This document shows positions 61,066-64,000 of a stretch of DNA of 64,000 nt, piece by piece. Numbering within the stretch: the stretch's first letter is position 1; each line of letters begins with the position of its first letter. The position numbers and the translations under genes were made by a program. Source of the stretch: Bradyrhizobium algeriense (GTDB taxonomy: Bacteria; Pseudomonadota; Alphaproteobacteria; Rhizobiales; Xanthobacteraceae); NCBI RefSeq assembly GCF_036924595.1, contig NZ_JAZHRV010000001.1, forward strand, positions 1,364,001 to 1,428,000, in the 5' to 3' direction. The notes beneath the pieces are model-generated. The model had not been told where the DNA came from. It worked only from the letters and a program-made list of their open reading frames with translations, and did no database searches.

Positions 61066-64000
61066 ATGATGGCCCTCCATCTGCTCGTACAGTGGAGGAA
61101 GTCTGGCCGCAATGGCGTCGTCTTTCTTGCTGAACACGAGAATAAAGCCGAGCGGCTGGGTGCCATCATTCATGCCATCGATGCTTCGTGCGATGTGCTT
61201 GTTTTTCCAAGACTCAATACGCTGCCGTTCGATCAGCTGGAGCCGTCGCACGAAATCGCGGGCAGACGAAGTTCGGTCTTGCGGCGCCTTGCCAAGCCTG
61301 AGAAGCCGGTTCTGCTCGTGTCCACGGCAGAGGCCGTGATGGAGCGCCTTCCCACTGTGGCGAGTTGGTCTCGCGTAATCCTTCGGTTGAAAGTCGGCGC
61401 CGCGTTTTCTGAACAAGATCTCCGGCCGCGGCTTGAGACCCTCGGATACGACCTTGACGAAGAGGCGGACTATCCCGGCGGCGCGCTGTTTCACGGGAAG
61501 ACATTCGAGATTTTTCCCGCCGGCGCGCTCGGTCCGTTCAGAGTAGAGCATTCCGGCGGGCTGATACGTCGGATCGTGGCGTTCGATCCGATAGAACATG
61601 ACATCGTTTTTGAGACGAAAGAGCTTCTCATCGACCCGATGTCGGAGCGGCTGGCCTTCGGGAACATGCGCGGAAAGCGCTCGACCCTATTCGACTATTG
61701 TGGTCGAGCCAAGTGGGTCGCGGATGCCGGCGTTTCAGCGCACGCTGATAGCTGGCTTAGCACGATCGAGGAGGCGGCGGGTCGCACGGACAGAGACCGA
61801 GAATACCTCGGGAGGCGCGAATGGAAGCAGGCGACCAGGCGTATGAACGTGCTGTCGCAAAAGGCACGTTTCGCTCCCGCACCGGACTTTTCGCAGGTTG
61901 CATCGCCCAGGAAGGCGCTTCGTGCGTTCGTCGACGATACGCGGCGCGCCGGTTCGCGCCTGGTTTTCGTCGCAGCGCATGAGGACGACCTGCGCGTGCT
62001 GGAACGGATGAGCGGAGTCAAGGCAGAGCACTTTGCGGATTGGAACGAGGCGACGGCCGGACGCCACCGTGAGGCGGCGCTGCTGGCCGATTTTGATAGA
62101 GGGTTTGTCGTACCTGGCCGGAAACCTCTTGTCGTCGTAACGGCTTCCGATGTGCTCGGCAGCAGGGCCCATCATCCGCAGCCCCTGGCTAGAAGCTGGA
62201 ATGCGGCTTTCGACCACGCAGATGTACCGGAGCAGGGCGCCGCGGTCGTTCATCTGCAGCGGGGACTGGCCTTGCTCGACGGCTTGCAGACCGTGGCAAC
62301 GGGGGGCGGGTCGTCGCGCGAAATGATCCGGCTGGTATTTGCGGGAGACGATGCCGTTCTCGTTCCGCCCGCCGACCTCGCCTTGATCTGGCCATACGCG
62401 TCGGAGCGCGGCGAGCTGACCCTCGACAAAGCGGATGGAAGTACATGGTGGAGCCGGCGTACCGAGGCGGAGCGCGAAATCCAAGTCGCCGGCAAGCAAC
62501 TCGCGAAACACATCAGCCAGCGACGCCGCCGGCGGGCGCCGAAACTTGTACCTCCAGGTCCCGTCTATGAAAGGTTCGTCGCGCGCTTTCCGTATTTCAC
62601 GACAGTCGACCAAGCGAAAGCCATTCGGGACGTCTTGAATGATCTTGCGTCGGGCCACCCCATGGACAGGATCATTTGCGGCGACGTCGGATTCGGCAAA
62701 ACCGAGGTGGCGTTGCGAGCCACGGCTGCCGTCGTATTGTCAGGGAAGCAGGTGGCGATAGCGGTGCCGACGACGGTCCTGGCAAGACAGCATGTCGCGA
62801 CTTTCCGCAAACGCTTCGCTCCGTTTGGCATCGAAGTGGGGAGTTTGTCGCGAACCGGTTCGGGCGCAGCTACAAGAGAGGTGAAGGAGGGGCTGAAGAG
62901 TGGCAAATTGAAGGTCGTAGTCGGAACGCAGGCCCTCACCTCGAAGGACGTGAAGTTCGCCGGCCTCGGCCTTGTCGTCATCGATGAGGAACAGCATTTT
63001 GGGGCGGCGGAGAAGGCGAGACTTTCCGGGCTGGCCAGGAGTATTCATGCCCTTTGGATGAGCGCCACGCCGATTCCGCGGACTCTCGCGGGCGGTCTTG
63101 CTGGCTTCAGGGATCTTGGCGTCATCGCCTCTCCGCCCATTCATCGACTCCCGGTCGTCACAAAGGTTGCTCCTCTTTCGGATGCTGCTATTGCCTCCGC
63201 ATTGCTGCGCGAGCAAAGGCGGCACGGGCAAAGCTTCTTGATCTGTCCGCGAATTCAGGATCTCGATCCGATGCTGGCGCGCGTTCAATCGGTGGCCCCG
63301 GATCTCCGCATCGTCTGTCTGCATGGCAAGTTGCCCGCCGACGACATAGATGACCGAATGATGAGCTTCGTCGAAGGCGCGGCGGACGTGCTGCTGGCGA
63401 CCAACATCGTAGAGAGCGGTCTCGATATCCCACGTGCAAACACGATCGTGGTCTGTTGGCCCGAAAAGTTCGGTCTCGCGCAACTTCATCAGCTCAGAGG
63501 AAGGGTGGGCCGCAGCGGGATACGGGCGTTTGCGCATTTGCTGACCGATTCGGGCTCGGAGCGATCTGAGAAGCGGTTGGCCGTTCTGGAGGAGTTCAGC
63601 AGACCGGGCGCGGGTTTCGCGATCAGTGCGCGGGATCTGGACCTCAGGGGAGCGGGGGACGTGCTTTCAGAGCGACAGTCGGGCCACGTGCAGGTGTTCG
63701 GACCCGTGCTCTACAGCCACCTTCTGAAATTGGCCTCGGAGAAAGCCGACGACAGAACAGCCGACCTGTGGGTGCCTGACCTGAATCTGCCCGTAGGAGA
63801 CATGTTGCCCGCAGGCTACGTGCAATCGGAGGCGGTTCGGCTGGAAATCTACGGCCGCGTCGCCAGATGCCGAAGCGAAGATGAGTTGGACGATCTCGAG
63901 GAGGAGACTTCCCGTCGCTTCGGCAGATTGCCTCCGGCGGCCCGCGATTTCTTTACCGCAGCAAGGCTCAGGATCGACTGCAGGCGAAGAGGAATCATAA
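61066..64000 (+). CDS. Mfd-like DNA translocase (continues past right edge)
   Basis: The frame is open from ATG 61066 (or 60943) to the end of the window, 978 codons with no stop. N-terminal: UvrB-like interaction modules with VVFLAEHENKAERLGAIIHA, LPFDQLEPSHE, and RRIVAFDPIEHDIVFETKEL. A CarD/RID-type domain (about residues 420-500) has LVPPADLALIWPYASERGEL. Helicase core: FPYFTTVDQAKAIRDVL, Walker A CGDVGFGKTEVALRA (residue 538), D-E-E-Q-H-F-G (638), MSATPIPRTL (664), LLATNIVESGLDIPRANTIV, QLRGRVGRSG (808) and RDLDLRGAGDVLSERQSGH. It resembles transcription-repair coupling factor Mfd. A second copy of Mfd type, different from the housekeeping one, is likely; its N-terminal half is shorter and diverged. 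Confidence 0.9.
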   Translation, partial: MMALHLLVQWRKSGRNGVVFLAEHENKAERLGAIIHAIDASCDVLVFPRLNTLPFDQLEPSHEIAGRRSSVLRRLAKPEKPVLLVSTAEAVMERLPTVASWSRVILRLKVGAAFSEQDLRPRLETLGYDLDEEADYPGGALFHGKTFEIFPAGALGPFRVEHSGGLIRRIVAFDPIEHDIVFETKELLIDPMSERLAFGNMRGKRSTLFDYCGRAKWVADAGVSAHADSWLSTIEEAAGRTDRDREYLGRREWKQATRRMNVLSQKARFAPAPDFSQVASPRKALRAFVDDTRRAGSRLVFVAAHEDDLRVLERMSGVKAEHFADWNEATAGRHREAALLADFDRGFVVPGRKPLVVVTASDVLGSRAHHPQPLARSWNAAFDHADVPEQGAAVVHLQRGLALLDGLQTVATGGGSSREMIRLVFAGDDAVLVPPADLALIWPYASERGELTLDKADGSTWWSRRTEAEREIQVAGKQLAKHISQRRRRRAPKLVPPGPVYERFVARFPYFTTVDQAKAIRDVLNDLASGHPMDRIICGDVGFGKTEVALRATAAVVLSGKQVAIAVPTTVLARQHVATFRKRFAPFGIEVGSLSRTGSGAATREVKEGLKSGKLKVVVGTQALTSKDVKFAGLGLVVIDEEQHFGAAEKARLSGLARSIHALWMSATPIPRTLAGGLAGFRDLGVIASPPIHRLPVVTKVAPLSDAAIASALLREQRRHGQSFLICPRIQDLDPMLARVQSVAPDLRIVCLHGKLPADDIDDRMMSFVEGAADVLLATNIVESGLDIPRANTIVVCWPEKFGLAQLHQLRGRVGRSGIRAFAHLLTDSGSERSEKRLAVLEEFSRPGAGFAISARDLDLRGAGDVLSERQSGHVQVFGPVLYSHLLKLASEKADDRTADLWVPDLNLPVGDMLPAGYVQSEAVRLEIYGRVARCRSEDELDDLEEETSRRFGRLPPAARDFFTAARLRIDCRRRGII

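Overview
The window looks like chromosomal DNA of a Bradyrhizobium-type alphaproteobacterium (Nitrobacteraceae). This rests on the high G+C content, the families present (Omp25/31 porins, DUF6894, DUF1254, DUF2721, HWE kinase, GYD, SphA-like outer membrane protein, many small secreted Bradyrhizobium-type proteins) and the intergenic repeats typical of that genus. No search was run, so the genus is an inference. It is an accessory, gene-decaying stretch with no rRNA, tRNA, transposase or CRISPR array. At least nine genes are broken by frameshift, nonsense codon or deletion.

Region 1 (1-16.4 kb) is envelope and stress functions. It holds the end of an AraC regulator, a large repeat-rich autotransporter and an Omp25-like porin, the last two with homologous leader sequences. 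Next come small secreted proteins, two paralogous secreted SRPBCC proteins, a GFA-fold protein, an HxlR regulator and a LuxR regulator. Three inverted repeats of the form CAGTTC-N2-GAACTG lie in front of the GFA gene, the hxlR/SRPBCC divergent pair and the other SRPBCC gene, which suggests a small HxlR regulon. The SRPBCC-LuxR unit was duplicated, and one LuxR copy survives only as a scar. A separate 22-bp element occurs six times between 6.5 and 16 kb.

Region 2 (16.6-19.8 kb) is a graveyard. A thioesterase and an acyl-CoA synthetase in divergent orientation have both lost their 5' ends at the same point, followed by a frameshifted branched-chain amino-acid type binding protein.

Region 3 (19.8-40.4 kb) is the most interesting part: DUF2721, an orphan TAXI protein, a SphA-like outer membrane protein, AraC, a FixJ-type regulator, an HlyD protein, four DUF1254/DUF1214 proteins, an HdeA-like protein, two single-receiver regulators, a kinase with an ABC-type periplasmic sensor and a MASE1-PAS-HWE kinase. 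About ten copies of a directional element close to GATTTTGCATAG sit 60-180 bp before start codons here, often one per direction in divergent promoters. This may be an undescribed envelope-stress regulon.

Region 4 (41.3-52.7 kb) has decayed nuoD and nuoB pieces, a Cys-rich small protein and a split conserved gene. It continues with a minus-strand series: ackA, xfp (phosphoketolase), a binding protein without signal peptide, GreA-type factor, conserved hypothetical, an sdhB paralogue, a uracil-DNA-glycosylase-like protein and a rhodanese.

Region 5 (53-64 kb) has an MmgE/PrpD-ComA operon, a ligD pseudogene with at least five frameshifts, a CheR-type methyltransferase, a GYD protein, a glycerophosphodiester phosphodiesterase and a large Mfd-like helicase that runs off the right edge.
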